64,000 nucleotides of DNA from CAWBAT01 sp963810905 (GCA_963810905.1 CAWEPG010000006.1:496001-560000); one strand, 5' to 3'. Shown: positions 18,278 to 26,632, numbered from the stretch's first letter. The notes: generated by a model from the letters alone, not told the origin. A program made the numbers and translations.

Positions 18278-18478
18278 TTTCCTGTCTAGAGACTCTTGAC
18301 AATCGTCCTGAGTGGAATTCTCTTGTTGCCTGCCGGAGGCACAATCCGGTCGCTTCTCGAATGGGTCAAGGGGCTTCACAACATGGCCACGCCATCCCGG
18401 TAAGTGATGATGGAGACTCCTTTGACCGGGCCGCCCAATCCTATTTGCATCCGGGCATTCCTCTGCTAGATTAAAGGT

Positions 18479-19498
18479 ATGGACCAGGATCACACAACGT
18501 CAAGCAAAGAAAAGACGACCGACTGGGAAGATTTCAGGGATGAGGCGAGCTACGTCGAACAGCATTTGGTGCCAAAGGAAGAGGAAGAACTGGAAGAAAT
18601 CATCGAGCCAGAATCTTCCACGGATGATTCACAGCTCATTCGCTATGATCCACTGCGGCACTACCTTCTCGAAATCAGCAAGTACGAACCGCTGAATCCG
18701 GAGGAAGAGCAGAAACTGGCCCGATTGTTTCGCGATCACCAGGATAAGGAAGCCGGACGCAAATTAGTGACGTCGAATTTGAAATTGGTTGTACGCCTTG
18801 CCTTTCTTTATAACAAAGTCTATGCAAACTTGATGGACCTGGTTCAGGAAGGGAATATCGGGCTTCTCCAGGCCGTGAGAAAATTTGATCCGGACCGCGG
18901 GACAAGGCTTCCAACCTATGCTTCTTGGTGGATCAAAGCGTATATCATCAAGTTCATCTTAGATAATTTCCGCATGGTTCGCGTTGGAACCACCAATGAC
19001 CGCCGGAAGGTCCTGCTGAATCTGCGAAAAGAAAAACAGCGGCTCGAAGCCCAGGGGATTGCAGCCAGTAGTCATCGCCTCGCCGAAGCATTAAATGTGA
19101 GTGAAGAGGATGTGATTGCCGTCGAATCAAGCATTCAGTCGTACGATCTTTCGTTAGATCAAAAGATATCCGATGACTCCGGTGCCAGCTTCCTGGATTC
19201 AATGGCCTCGACAGAGGAGTTGATTGATGAAAAATTGGCCTCCGGCGAATTGAAGGATCTGATTGAAAGCAAATTCAAGTCGTTTGCGGATACCCTTTCT
19301 GAAAAGGAACGGACGATTCTTCAGAAGCGCTTAATTGCTGAAGAACCCCTCACCCTTCAGGCTATCGCGGATCTTTTTGGGGTTACCCGCGAGGCTATTC
19401 GTGTTTCGGAGAAGAAGCTTATTGATAAGATCAAAAGTTACATGAAAGAAGCCTTCAAAGATTTGAAGGAAGTTCGGTTAACCTTTTCGGAGAAATGA
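18479..19498 (+). CDS. RpoH-like sigma-70 family factor
   Basis: This RNA polymerase sigma factor has 339 residues. Regions 1.2-2 are well preserved ('DPLRHYLLEISKYEPLNPEE', 'VTSNLKLVVRLAFLY', 'LMDLVQEGNIGLLQAVRKFD'). Region 2.4 reads 'YASWWIKAYIIKFILDNFR', and the stretch after it, 'TNDRRKVLLNLRKEKQRL', corresponds to the RpoH box of sigma-32 proteins. Region 4 has 'LTLQAIADLFGVTREAIRVS'. An acidic N-terminal tail of about 45 residues is extra. It may drive heat-shock or another alternative regulon. The AAAGG motif is almost touching the ATG, so initiation may rely on a leaderless or very short leader. Confidence 0.88.
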   Translation: MDQDHTTSSKEKTTDWEDFRDEASYVEQHLVPKEEEELEEIIEPESSTDDSQLIRYDPLRHYLLEISKYEPLNPEEEQKLARLFRDHQDKEAGRKLVTSNLKLVVRLAFLYNKVYANLMDLVQEGNIGLLQAVRKFDPDRGTRLPTYASWWIKAYIIKFILDNFRMVRVGTTNDRRKVLLNLRKEKQRLEAQGIAASSHRLAEALNVSEEDVIAVESSIQSYDLSLDQKISDDSGASFLDSMASTEELIDEKLASGELKDLIESKFKSFADTLSEKERTILQKRLIAEEPLTLQAIADLFGVTREAIRVSEKKLIDKIKSYMKEAFKDLKEVRLTFSEK

Positions 19499-19674
19499 GA
19501 ATCTAGGTGGGAGAGAGACTAACCAGTTGATGGGTTCCTGAGAATTCAGGTCTTAAATGGATAGACTGTGATTGGCGGATTGGTAACATTAGGGCTCCAG
19601 GGTAGAGCTTGACGAGGCCAGTAAATATGGAGGGTCCGATAAGCCCAGCCGATAGCCGGATGGGGAGGATGAGG

Positions 19675-20886
19675 ATGAGACAAATAAGTCTGATTGCATT
19701 AGTTTTGCTGTCGTTGATATTTCCACCACCTGCTCTTATTCCTCGTTTATGCGGGGCAACTCCTGAACAGGAAAAGACACAGGAAAGTTTTCAAGACCAG
19801 AAAGGACCTAAGGCTCCTGACACAGATACAGTTGTAGGAACCAAGAAGACAACTGCACCGAAGGCGGAAGATGCCGCCGGGGAGCAGAAAGGGCCTAAGC
19901 CCCCCGAGACCGACACGACAGTAGGTACCAAGAAGGCGCCCCCTGTAAAAAAGAGAGCAACTCCACAAAAGCCGGTTGGAGCGTCGACGGGAAAACCCGA
20001 CGAAAAGTTCACTCTTGAAGTAGAGATCGAGCTAGTTAATATGGATGTGGTCGTCAGCGACAAGCGTGGAAACTTCATTCCCAACTTATCCCAGAAAAAT
20101 TTCCGGGTCTTTGAGGATAAAGTAGAGCAGCAGGTCACGAACTTCAGCCCGACGTCTGCCCCTCTGACGGTGGTATTGCTCATTGAGTTTGCTTACAATT
20201 TTGCCGCTTTCTACGATGATGTGGTCTATCCTGCCGGCTCGTTCATCAACATGCTTCGCCCGGATGATTGGGCAGCCGTCATTGCCTACGATATTCGTCC
20301 AGAGATTTTGGCGGACTTCACCCAAGATAAGCGAGAGCTCTACGGAGCTTTACGCCGGCTGCGGATGCCGGCCTTCAGAGAAACCAATCTATTTGATTCT
20401 TTGAAGGATACGCTCGATCGGTTGGAGGAAGTGGACGGCAAGAAAGCGGTATTATTGCTCAGTACCGGAGTGGACACGATGAGCAAGATCACATTTGATA
20501 CGATGCTCAAAAGAATCAACACGACGGATTCCGTAATTTATTGCATTGGCATTGCACAGATGGCTAAAGACATGATGTCTGCAAGTGGCAGAGTCGGTAG
20601 CATAGGCGAGTTGACCTGGTTGCAGGGAGAAAACCAATTAAATACTTTTGCGCGCAGGACTGGTGGGAAAGCCTGGTTCCCCCATTTTGAGGCAGAATAT
20701 CCCGGCATATTGCAGCAAGTGGGGATCGAGTTGAGAAATCAATACAGTATGGCTTACCAGTCCACAAACGCGAATAAGGACGGAAAATTTCGGAAAATTA
20801 AAGTGGAAGTCGTTGATGAAAACGGCATGGTGGTGAAAAACGTGGTGGTCCGAGCCAAGGAGGGGTATCAGGCGCCGAAAGGATAA
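19675..20886 (+). CDS. VWFA-related domain protein, Acidobacteriota type
   Basis: This exported protein of 403 residues begins at the ATG 19675, which follows GGGGAGG by six bases; upstream in-frame starts at 19609-19669 are less well placed. A signal peptide ('MRQISLIALVLLSLIFPPP') leads into a low-complexity linker holding two near-identical copies of a 17-residue unit (Q-K-G-P-K-x-P-x-T-D-T-x-V-G-T-K-K), encoded at 19798-19848 and 19885-19935. The VWFA-like domain starts with 'VNMDVVVSDKRGNFI', continues 'FRVFEDKVEQQVTNF' and contains 'VLLIEFAYN' in place of the canonical D-x-S-x-S MIDAS. The family is a hallmark of Acidobacteriota, with unknown function. The MEMO-like gene follows after 5 nt. 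Confidence 0.9.
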   Translation: MRQISLIALVLLSLIFPPPALIPRLCGATPEQEKTQESFQDQKGPKAPDTDTVVGTKKTTAPKAEDAAGEQKGPKPPETDTTVGTKKAPPVKKRATPQKPVGASTGKPDEKFTLEVEIELVNMDVVVSDKRGNFIPNLSQKNFRVFEDKVEQQVTNFSPTSAPLTVVLLIEFAYNFAAFYDDVVYPAGSFINMLRPDDWAAVIAYDIRPEILADFTQDKRELYGALRRLRMPAFRETNLFDSLKDTLDRLEEVDGKKAVLLLSTGVDTMSKITFDTMLKRINTTDSVIYCIGIAQMAKDMMSASGRVGSIGELTWLQGENQLNTFARRTGGKAWFPHFEAEYPGILQQVGIELRNQYSMAYQSTNANKDGKFRKIKVEVVDENGMVVKNVVVRAKEGYQAPKG

Positions 20887-20891
20887 AGGAA

Positions 20892-21695
20892 ATGATCCGA
20901 AAGCCAGCAGTCGCCGGACGATTTTACCCTGCCGGGAAAGAGGCTCTGGAGGGAGAAGTTTCCAGGTTTCTCGCGACCGTGCAGGCGAAAGTCAAAGCCA
21001 AAGGAATTCTTGTTCCCCATGCCGGGTACATGTATTCCGGTCATGTCGCAGGGGCGGTGTATGCCTCGATCGAGGTTCCTGCCCGTATCATTATCATGTG
21101 CCCAAATCACACTGGCATGGGTGCATCCCTTGCCATCATGTCGAGCGGGTCCTGGGAGATTCCCCTGGGCAAAATCGAGATTGATACCGATCTGGCCAGA
21201 CGGCTCATGCACCATTGCCATCTCTTGAGCGAAGACGCAGAGGCACATCGTTTTGAACACTCTCTCGAAGTACAGCTTCCTTTCCTTTATGCGCTACGAA
21301 ATGACTTTAAGTTTGTCCCTATTGCCATCGGAACCGGCGGTTACGCGAGCCTGGAACGTTTAGGCAAAGCCATCGAAGCCACACGGAAGGAAGTAGGGGA
21401 GGATATCCTCGTGATTGCCAGCAGCGACATGAACCATTATGAGTCAGATGTGATTACCCGAGCCAAAGATCGCATGGCAATCAATAAGATCCTGGAACTG
21501 GATCCCAAAGGGCTTTATGACGTCGTCAAGTCCGAATCGATTAGCATGTGCGGTTACGGCCCCGCCATCGCAATGTTGAATAGTCTTGATGACCTGCCTT
21601 CTCGAAAACCTGAACTGGTGAAATATGCCACTTCTGGAGATGTCAGCGGAGATCGCGGTGAGGTCGTGGGATATGCCGGGATTGTGGTGGCGTAG
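20892..21695 (+). CDS. AmmeMemoRadiSam system protein B (MEMO1 family)
   Basis: This 267-residue protein is of the MEMO fold, related to class III extradiol dioxygenases. Conserved motifs are 'RKPAVAGRFYPA', 'LVPHAGYMYSG', 'MCPNHTGMG', 'FEHSLEVQLPFL' and 'IASSDMNHYE', with the histidines expected to form a metal site. In many bacteria it accompanies an AMMECR1-domain protein and a radical SAM enzyme; neither partner is visible in this window. It is tightly linked to the VWFA gene (5-nt gap), probably in one transcript, which is not the usual context. The biochemical role is unsettled. Confidence 0.92.
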   Translation: MIRKPAVAGRFYPAGKEALEGEVSRFLATVQAKVKAKGILVPHAGYMYSGHVAGAVYASIEVPARIIIMCPNHTGMGASLAIMSSGSWEIPLGKIEIDTDLARRLMHHCHLLSEDAEAHRFEHSLEVQLPFLYALRNDFKFVPIAIGTGGYASLERLGKAIEATRKEVGEDILVIASSDMNHYESDVITRAKDRMAINKILELDPKGLYDVVKSESISMCGYGPAIAMLNSLDDLPSRKPELVKYATSGDVSGDRGEVVGYAGIVVA

Positions 21696-21714
21696 GGGGA
21701 ATGCGTCTTAGCTC

Positions 21715-21788
21715 TGCTCGACAGGCATTTGTTGTAGCCGGGGTCGTTGACCTGGGCCGGATGGCCAACCTCACCGACGCCGGCTACA
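21715..21788. repeat. 75-bp dispersed repeat, copy 1
   Basis: This copy begins TGCTCGACAGGC and ends GCCGGCTACA, with an internal inverted repeat (TGTAGCCG near the left, CGGCTACA at the right end) that can fold into a long hairpin. A second copy in the same orientation, differing at only about a dozen positions, is at 22882-22956. The two copies bracket the decayed XRE gene and the Phd-VapC pair. Confidence 0.8.
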
Positions 21789-21803
21789 GAACCGGGTCCA
21801 ATT

Positions 21804-22010
21804 TCAGCCCAGCACAACAGACATTTCACCGTGGGGTTTGCGAGCAGACCTGACTTTAATTTCAACATCCTGGCCTAGGGCAGTAAGGAAGTTCATCAAA
21901 CGCTCGACAGAATAGGCTCCGGACTGGCCGCGCATTAACCCGGAAACGTGGGGTTGCTTGGTTTCTCTCCCAAACGCTCTGTCAGGCCAGATTGGGTTCG
22001 GAAAAGCATA
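21804..22010 (-). pseudogene. Remnant of an XRE/HigA-type antitoxin
   Basis: The minus strand from about 22010 to the TGA at 21804-21806 reads '...KQPHVSGLMRGQSGAYSVER' and continues 'LMNFLTALGQDVEIKV' and 'PHGEMSVVLG'. This is the recognition helix and C-terminal half of the HTH antitoxins that accompany RelE/HigB-like toxins. The expected first helix (G-L-T-x-R...L-G) is only found in another frame ('GLTERLGE'), and no start codon or toxin partner is present. It is therefore a truncated, frameshifted relic, lying between repeat copy 1 and vapC. Confidence 0.55.
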
Positions 22011-22020
22011 GCCGGTTGGA

Positions 22021-22428
22021 TCAGAAGTTCGTAGAACTTAAGACTGTCAAGCCTGGTACCCGCTCAAATTCGTTCCGGTTATGAGTCAAGACTGGAAAAT
22101 CATAAAGCAGAGCTGTGGAAGCAATCATTAAATCATGCGCCCCGATCATCTTCCCCTTTCGCTGCAAATCCGCGAAGAGTTGCGCATGAACCCGGGCTGT
22201 GACATCTGTAAACGATAGCGCTGGGAAATGGTTAAACACAAATTCAACGAATGCGGTGCGCTTCATTCTCCGACTCTGGCTCGAAGCTCGATGCACGCCC
22301 ACCAGGAGTTCAGAGATTGTAATAGCGCTAATAAACGCATCGCCATACACACGAAACGAGTTGAAATCAGGCGCCACTTCCTCCTTCTCCATCGTAATGA
22401 AGATATCTGAATCAATGATCAGACCCAT
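22021..22428 (-). CDS. VapC-type PIN-domain toxin
   Basis: This 135-residue PIN-domain ribonuclease is a toxin of a type II toxin-antitoxin pair. The acidic active-site set is visible: D6 ('LIIDSDIF'), E40 ('AITISELLVGV') and D99 ('GAHDLMIASTAL'), followed by 'VLTHNRNEFERVPGL'. Its start overlaps the antitoxin gene by 10 bp, indicating translational coupling. Toxins of this family usually cut tRNA or rRNA at specific sites; the target here is unknown. It looks intact. A decayed antitoxin gene of another family lies just downstream. Confidence 0.92.
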   Translation of the reverse strand: MGLIIDSDIFITMEKEEVAPDFNSFRVYGDAFISAITISELLVGVHRASSQSRRMKRTAFVEFVFNHFPALSFTDVTARVHAQLFADLQRKGKMIGAHDLMIASTALLYDFPVLTHNRNEFERVPGLTVLSSTNF

Positions 22429-22697
22429 TCATTCCTGAGAGACTTGGCCGCTCTGCGGATTTCCTTTAAATCCTTCGCGAAGCGTTCAGCCTCAACCTTT
22501 CCTAGTTTTGGCAACTTGGCAAAGATCTGATTCAATTCAGCGATCGGCACTCCCTTAGTGGGTTGGGGAGGGACGATTTGAGCTACAATTTCTTTGCCTC
22601 GTCTGACTTCGAACCGTCTGCCCTGGTAACGTACTTGGTTTAGGACATCTGACAATGAGCGGGCGGCTTCGGTAGCAGTAATGGTGATCGATTTCAT
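22419..22697 (-). CDS. Phd/YefM-type antitoxin partner of the PIN toxin
   Basis: The 92-residue antitoxin has the Phd/YefM N-terminal DNA-binding fold: 'ITATEAARSLSDVLNQV', 'GRRFEVRRGKEIVAQIVP'. The charged C-terminal tail ('RFAKDLKEIRRAAKSL') is expected to wrap the toxin. AGAGGAT stands six bases ahead of the ATG. It overlaps vapC by 10 bp. A 13-bp perfect inverted repeat (ATTCTCTGAGAAT, 22714-22726) just upstream is a likely operator through which the pair represses itself. Confidence 0.9.
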   Translation of the reverse strand: MKSITITATEAARSLSDVLNQVRYQGRRFEVRRGKEIVAQIVPPQPTKGVPIAELNQIFAKLPKLGKVEAERFAKDLKEIRRAAKSLRNEWV

Positions 22698-22713
22698 ATT
22701 ATCCTCTTCTATA

Positions 22714-22752
22714 ATTCTCTGAGAATCATATTTTACAAAGAATCAAAGCCAA
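22714..22752 (-). promoter_or_regulatory. Promoter and operator of the Phd-VapC operon
   Basis: On the minus strand a -35-like TTGGCT (22747-22752) and a -10-like TATGAT (22725-22730) are separated by 16 bases. A perfect 13-bp palindrome ATTCTCTGAGAAT (22714-22726) overlaps the -10 and the predicted transcription start, about 17 bases ahead of the antitoxin ATG. The position fits autoregulation by the antitoxin. Confidence 0.5.
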
Positions 22753-22881
22753 GGCAAGAGATTTGTTTGCGGTTGATTGCACAGGGATAAAAAAGAGCGG
22801 ATAAAAGGGTCGGAACTTCTCGGAGAGGATTGGGTCACCCCTCAGGAATGCCACAGACACAGTCCGCCTTTGCGCTGCGAT

Positions 22882-22956
22882 TGCTCGACAGGCGTTTCTT
22901 GTAGCCGAGGTCGCTGACTTGGGCCGGGTGGCCGCCCTCAACGAAGCCGGCTACAG
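22882..22956. repeat. 75-bp dispersed repeat, copy 2
   Basis: Same orientation and nearly the same sequence as 21715-21788 (TGCTCGACAGGC ... GCCGGCTACAG, with TGTAGCCG/CGGCTACA inverted arms). It lies between the Phd-VapC pair and the RHH-MazF pair. The stretch 22957-23158 shows no recognisable gene. Confidence 0.8.
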
Positions 22957-23158
22957 CGTGGGAATCTGTCTCTGTGCTACGAGCCATCCCTCAATCCACT
23001 ATGACCTCGAAGAAACAGGAAGAATTTACACCAGCAAGGGTCCCCCAAATAAAGAGCGAGAGCTTCTTTCTGAAATGACATTTGTTTGTAAAACGGACCT
23101 GCAAACCCGAGAGTGGTCTTTCCGATTCTTTCGACCCTTTTGAGGACGCTTGGTTAAT

Positions 23159-23200
23159 TATACAATAGCTGCTATCATAGCTATAATTGTCGCTATACTG
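23159..23200 (+). promoter_or_regulatory. Promoter/operator of the RHH-MazF operon
   Basis: TATACA (23159-23164) and a consensus TATAAT (23182-23187) are spaced 17 bases apart. Around them the pentamer GCTAT occurs three times with spacers of 5 to 8 bases, and ATAGCTAT is self-complementary, as expected for a ribbon-helix-helix operator. TTGGAGGTGA, the ribosome-binding site, follows before the ATG at 23214. Confidence 0.45.
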
Positions 23201-23213
23201 TTGGAGGTGAATC

Positions 23214-23447
23214 ATGCGAACGATTCAAATGACGTTGGATGAAAAATTAGTGGCCGCCGTCGACTCCGTCACCAAGCAGCTTGGGACTACTCGTTCTGCC
23301 TTTGCGCGTGAGGCTTTGCGATCTGCCCTGAAGAAATTCAGGACCAGCGAGTTGGAAAGAAAACAGCGTCTGGGCTATACCCGCAAGCCGGTCAAGAAGG
23401 GCGAATTCGACCTCTGGGAAAGTGAACAAGAATGGGGTGAATCATGA
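23214..23447 (+). CDS. Ribbon-helix-helix antitoxin (MazE-like)
   Basis: The 77-residue protein starts 'MRTIQMTLDEKLVAAVDSV', a ribbon-helix-helix strand and first helix, followed by 'GTTRSAFAREALRSALKKF', the second helix. The C-terminal tail ('KKGEFDLWESEQEWGES') is acidic and aromatic, as in antitoxins that wrap a toxin. It overlaps the MazF-type gene by 4 bases (ATGA), and a strong Shine-Dalgarno sequence precedes it. It should repress its own promoter, which shows GCTAT repeats. Confidence 0.9.
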   Translation: MRTIQMTLDEKLVAAVDSVTKQLGTTRSAFAREALRSALKKFRTSELERKQRLGYTRKPVKKGEFDLWESEQEWGES

Positions 23448-23755
23448 GACGAGGCGAGGTCAGATGGTACAAGTTCTCCCGCCCGGACAAGAGGCGGCCC
23501 GTAGTCATACTTACCAGAGGCTCGGCCTTGGAATTTCTGTCTGAAGTCACCATCGCTCCGGTCACATCGACCATCCGGGATATCCCGTCGGAAGTTGTCT
23601 TGACTCCATCAGACGGCATGCCTAGGGCCTGTGCCGTAAACCTAGACCATATCCAAACCGTCCCTCGTGCCAAAATTGGCGGCCTCATTACCACCCTTGA
23701 AAAAGAGAAGATGGCAGAGATACGTGCTAGCCTGCTCTTCGCGCTCGAGTTCTAA
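23444..23755 (+). CDS. MazF/PemK-type toxin
   Basis: The 103-residue protein of the MazF fold is an mRNA-cleaving endoribonuclease toxin. Typical motifs are 'MRRGEVRWYKF', 'DKRRPVVILTRGSA' (with the conserved R), 'VTIAPVTSTIRDIPSEV' and 'AVNLDHIQTVPRAKIGG'. The length is normal and the reading frame intact. It is translationally coupled to the RHH antitoxin (ATGA overlap). The cleavage sequence cannot be predicted. Confidence 0.93.
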   Translation: MRRGEVRWYKFSRPDKRRPVVILTRGSALEFLSEVTIAPVTSTIRDIPSEVVLTPSDGMPRACAVNLDHIQTVPRAKIGGLITTLEKEKMAEIRASLLFALEF

Positions 23756-23915
23756 AGGCATCTAGCCTAAGCAGTCATCTCTGACCGCAAACATTCTGCG
23801 CGCAATGTGCAACCACGATCAATGGGTTCTGAGCACGAGCCGTCGGCATCGACGAGTCTGTCTTCAAGTGGGCAATAACCACCGCTCTAGATCCTGGCTA
23901 CAAGAGCAGGGAGAT

Positions 23916-24473
23916 CTATTTATCGGCTCGATTTCGTGCCGCTGTTTCCGCGTGAATCTGCATTTCCTGCAGCAGTCGAAGCCGTCCCGGTGAAGCCGAA
24001 CGAGAATTACTACTGCCTGTCGCTGGCTGACTCGAAGGGGACTGGTAACTGGGTGGGCTTGGAGTCGAAACAGTTGGAGCCCGATAAACCGCACCGCCCG
24101 TGGAATTAATGGGTGGACTAGATGCCGGACGATTCGATGGCATCTGGGAACGTGATGGGCTCACAGATTCCGTTCGAGGGGCAGAATAGGAAGGCCCCGC
24201 TTGGGCACCGGCAGGAGCTGGAGCCCCTGGAGGATTGTAAAAATTATATCGAGGGGAGGCTGTCTCACGACTTCTCGGCTGGGCGGGAAATCGGTCTTGA
24301 GCTGAGCTCGTCATTTCATTCGATCTCCCAGAAGGTTGATCGGAGCCAACAATTATCACGTTGGTTGATGCACCTGAATTGCGCGAACGGGCTGAAACGT
24401 CCTGAGTGGTCTGGCCAAATCGATTATTTGGGAGGCTCGATCCGGCCGCAGCATCACGTGTTGGACACTGTTT
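23916..24473 (-). other. Out-of-frame C-terminal extension of the DUF6600 protein
   Basis: Minus-strand frame shifted by one from the DUF6600 gene, continuing from 24473 without a stop to 23916 (about 185 codons). It encodes Ser/Pro/Gln-rich sequence of the same style as the in-frame end ('SRNSGASTNVIIVG', 'QSPSSQPATGSSNSRSASPG', final 'QIHAETAARNRADK'). Skipping one C of the G5/C5 run at 24474-24478 joins it to the upstream frame. It is therefore probably the real C-terminus cut off by a one-base insertion. No separate start signal was found. The remaining stretch 23756-23915 shows nothing. Confidence 0.6.
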
Positions 24474-26016
24474 GGGGGATTGTCTCGCCAATCTTGGGTT
24501 TCTGCCGTGCCTGCTCTTCTCGAGCCGTCGTTTCTGAAGGATTTCCGCGAATGATATAGGTGCGAACCCCATTGGCGGAGGTTTGCACAGACATCGTCCC
24601 CCCCCCGGAATTTGTGGTTGAAGATACACTTTGGCGAGGGTTCTGTCTGAGTGTTGTTGCCGCATTGCCGGTAGTGGAGTCGGGAGCTCCTCTTGTCGGA
24701 GTTGAGGTGACGGAAGCCCCGGAGGTCGTACCCTGAAGGTTCAGTGTCCGTTCCCGCATGAGTCGCCGAGACTCCAGGTCTGCATTATTGTAGACCCGTG
24801 AGGGTGAAGGCGAAGCGCCTGTAACCACTGGCAGTCTGCTAGCGGTTGTGGGTGCATAGCGGGGTTGACCTGAAAGGACTCTTCCTGCGTGGGAGGGATC
24901 TGCCGGAGGATCAAAATTCCCCACAGGAGTTCCGTTCAAAAAGGAGTCGCGCGGGAGGCAAGTACGCCCATGCCGATACCGGTAGTTTTTCGAGATAAAG
25001 ACATTGCCTGAAGAATATGCGGACCAGGGTTCGGAAGGCGCCAAAGGCACCCAGCCGATCCAGTTAGGTCCTTCGATCCAACTGACGGCTCCCGGACACC
25101 ACGGTGCATTTGGTTGCCCCGGTACCCAGCTCCAGCCATAGGTTGTTAAGTAAGTCCAGCGGCCATAGTGGTAAGGGATCCACCCCCAAGATTCGTAGGA
25201 AACCCACGTCCAGCCGAGATCTTCATACCAAACCCAGCGTCCGTTTCGGTAAGGAGTCCAGTCGGCACCCAGACCGGGACTCCAAACCCTTCCATATTCG
25301 GAATCGGTGTACCAATTCCCTGCGTCATCCATATCCGCCGTTGTCCATCCGCCGTCACCATCGTGATACCGATCCGGTCGCTTTGCAATATAAGCAGTCC
25401 GTTCTTCGTTCCAGCGATCCCAATCATCCTGCTGGTAATCCGCAGAGAGAAAATACCGGTCCGGGTCTTCACTTTGGAATTGGACGATTTCCCCTTTGCG
25501 GACATAGAGGTGTGCTTTATCCCCGGCTACTTCGATGCTGCCGTCGAACACCGCCATGCGTCCGGTCCCGTTTTCCTCGAGGTCAACGCGAAAGCTTGCG
25601 GCATCTTTGACCCGCATGGAAAACAGCGGGCTGTTAATGACAAATATCATCCCTGACGGCTGAATCTCAAAAGAACCAATTCCGCGAACGAACTGCATCT
25701 CGATTTGGTCCGAGCCACTGCGGGAGCCCAGCTGGGATAATTCGACAATGCTGTCAGAGCTCATGCGGAGGAACGTTCCATCTTCAAATTCAATTTCGGC
25801 TCTCCCGTTATTTCCTACCCAGACTTTGTCCCCTTCAAGCAAGGGGGTATTGACACTCAGGTCGATCCAGCGATCGAGATCGGGGCGTTGATAAGTCACG
25901 TCTCCTTCGACCAAACTGGCACGAAGGAGTCGAACTTGGGGAAGATCTTCGGCAAGGCCTGCCGCGCCGGCGAAGAGGAGACAGAAAATGATTACAGGAA
26001 GCAGCTTAGTGCGCAT
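24454..26016 (-). CDS. FecR-domain / DUF6600 tryptophan-rich exported protein
   Basis: The in-frame product has 520 residues. The ATG at 26016 is preceded by GGAAGGGGG; an upstream ATG at 26049 is less likely. It has a signal peptide ('LLPVIIFCLLFAGAAGLA') and a FecR-like domain ('VRLLRASLVEGDVTYQRPD', 'GDKVWVGNNGRAEIEFEDG'). Next is a block of short W/Y-rich repeats ('GRVWSPGLGADWTPYRNGRW', 'WGWIPYHYGRW', 'GWSWVPG') that defines DUF6600, then a Ser/Thr-rich tail. The stop at 24454 appears premature, because coding-like sequence continues in the next frame. Proteins of this kind are frequent in Acidobacteriota and their function is unknown, probably at the cell surface. Confidence 0.85.
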   Translation of the reverse strand: MRTKLLPVIIFCLLFAGAAGLAEDLPQVRLLRASLVEGDVTYQRPDLDRWIDLSVNTPLLEGDKVWVGNNGRAEIEFEDGTFLRMSSDSIVELSQLGSRSGSDQIEMQFVRGIGSFEIQPSGMIFVINSPLFSMRVKDAASFRVDLEENGTGRMAVFDGSIEVAGDKAHLYVRKGEIVQFQSEDPDRYFLSADYQQDDWDRWNEERTAYIAKRPDRYHDGDGGWTTADMDDAGNWYTDSEYGRVWSPGLGADWTPYRNGRWVWYEDLGWTWVSYESWGWIPYHYGRWTYLTTYGWSWVPGQPNAPWCPGAVSWIEGPNWIGWVPLAPSEPWSAYSSGNVFISKNYRYRHGRTCLPRDSFLNGTPVGNFDPPADPSHAGRVLSGQPRYAPTTASRLPVVTGASPSPSRVYNNADLESRRLMRERTLNLQGTTSGASVTSTPTRGAPDSTTGNAATTLRQNPRQSVSSTTNSGGGTMSVQTSANGVRTYIIRGNPSETTAREEQARQKPKIGETIPQTVSNT

Positions 26017-26097
26017 CGTCTTACCCCCTTCCGGCTGGATTCTTAACAATTACTCCATTAATACAAACGCAATAAACAATGTTTCAAATCCGCCTTC

Positions 26098-26145
26098 GAC
26101 CCCCCTCAAGTCCCCCCTTGTCAAAGGGGGGACTAACTGAGGGTG
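26098..26145. repeat. G/C-run hairpin
   Basis: CCCCCCTT-GTC-AAAGGGGGG forms a stem with six C/G pairs plus A/T pairs and is embedded in CCCCTCAAGT...ACTAACTGAGGG. It is of the type of short dispersed palindromes often seen in MAGs. The whole interval 26017-26632 (about 616 bases) holds no recognisable gene. Confidence 0.5.
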
Positions 26146-26455
26146 AAGAATTAATTGCAATCAACATTTAATGCGTCTGCACTACTATTATAATGATGGT
26201 AGAACAACTGAATAAGATGTCAATTAATTACCCGTTTTAATTGACGGAGAGAAGAGTGGCTTGACTTGCATAACCCTGGATCTTCCTTTGGCAGAAATAG
26301 GGAAACCAATACCATTAGATTATCCCGCTCAAGCCTCTAACGCATTACTATCGTCTTATGGGCGTGATGCCTAAAATCAAGCCTAACCCGAATTTCTCGC
26401 CACAGGTGGAAAACAGACACACTATGGCTTGAGGAATGTAGTTCGCCGGGTGGGG

Positions 26456-26515
26456 ATGAAGCATTGAGAATGCTTCATGCCTAAAGCGGTTGTAGGCCGC
26501 ATGCCCCCATGCGGC
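26456..26515. repeat. Two tandem perfect hairpins
   Basis: ATGAAGCATT (26456-26465) pairs with AATGCTTCAT (26469-26478) around a 3-base loop. GCCGCATG (26496-26503) pairs with CATGCGGC (26508-26515) around CCCC. Neither is followed by a T run, so they look like intergenic repeat elements or an RNA structure rather than terminators. Confidence 0.5.
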
Positions 26516-26632
26516 GCTGGTGGTGAGAAAACCGGGCTAAAGGACCCCTTTTCGACCAAGATTCCATAGACGAGTAATTCCAAAAATTATTGATTAGGCT
26601 GGATTTAGTGAAACTGCTCAGGTAAGTAAAAC

